From positions 1-6,515 of the forward strand of contig SLDM01000252.1 of assembly GCA_007125255.1 (NCBI GenBank): 6,515 nucleotides of DNA, read 5' to 3'. The stretch comes from Phycisphaerales bacterium (GTDB taxonomy: Bacteria; Planctomycetota; Phycisphaerae; Phycisphaerales; SM1A02). Positions 6,457 to 6,515 of the stretch are shown piece after piece (position 1 is the stretch's first letter; every line of letters begins with the position of its first letter). Made by a program: the position numbers and the translations under genes. The notes below the pieces were generated by a model. It was not told the origin of the DNA. It saw only the letters and a program-made list of their open reading frames with translations, and ran no database searches.

Positions 6457-6515
6457 GGCACGGAGGGACGAAGGCACGGAGGCACGGAGGGAAAGTGACG
6501 AAGTGACGTAGTAAC
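6457..6515 (+). repeat. Degenerate octamer array, plus orientation, after the S9 peptidase gene
   Basis: Starting 12 bp after the peptidase stop, consecutive 8-bp units read GGCACGGA, GGGACGAA, GGCACGGA and GGCACGGA (6457-6488), a 6-base GGGAAA, then GTGACGAA, GTGACGTA and the partial GTAAC at the window edge. The array probably continues beyond the window. The GTGACGAA units are the reverse complement of those at 4140-4155, so the peptidase gene is bracketed by inverted arrays. There are no spacers of CRISPR size. No intrinsic terminator is visible between the stop codon and the window end. Confidence 0.85.

Noticed and set aside
6457..6515. CRISPR array
   Set aside because: Units are 8 bp and directly adjacent with no unique spacers of 25-40 bp and no cas genes.

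Overview
The window looks like chromosomal DNA from a high-GC bacterium. A planctomycete-type host, possibly Phycisphaerae, is the best guess. This is inference from four things: the longer MHRLRPP-type loop in the dihydropteroate synthase, an S9C-type peptidase with a signal peptide, the lack of a Shine-Dalgarno site before that peptidase, and degenerate octamer repeats between genes. No ribosomal RNA or other strong taxonomic marker is present.

All confident genes lie on the plus strand. (1) From the left edge to 1345 is the 3' part of an unrecognised protein gene, which carries a small in-frame 15-bp tandem repeat. (2) Overlapping it by 4 bp (TTGA) is folP, dihydropteroate synthase, at 1342-2244. 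(3) A 160-bp gap holds a candidate promoter that overlaps the folP stop codon, followed by a strikingly G-rich, locally repeated leader at 2291-2354. (4) trxA, a small thioredoxin with a CQPC active site in place of CGPC, lies at 2405-2737 and ends in a strong intrinsic terminator at 2777-2811. (5) About 1.3 kb (2812-4116) has no convincing gene; it contains a few hairpins and only non-protein-like open frames. (6) A secreted S9-family serine peptidase lies at 4177-6444, flanked on both sides by arrays of a degenerate 8-bp repeat. The two arrays are in opposite orientation, and the downstream one runs to the window edge.

The unknown gene and folP probably form one translationally coupled transcription unit. 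trxA looks like its own unit, with a promoter, leader and terminator. The peptidase is separate and monocistronic within the window. The genes do not form an evident pathway: folate synthesis, thiol redox control and extracytoplasmic peptide breakdown are all housekeeping or catabolic roles.

I found no defence system, mobile element, CRISPR array or clearly new system. The points most worth a second look are the G-rich trxA leader, the CQPC thioredoxin, the inverted octamer arrays around the peptidase gene, and the gene-poor 1.3 kb.
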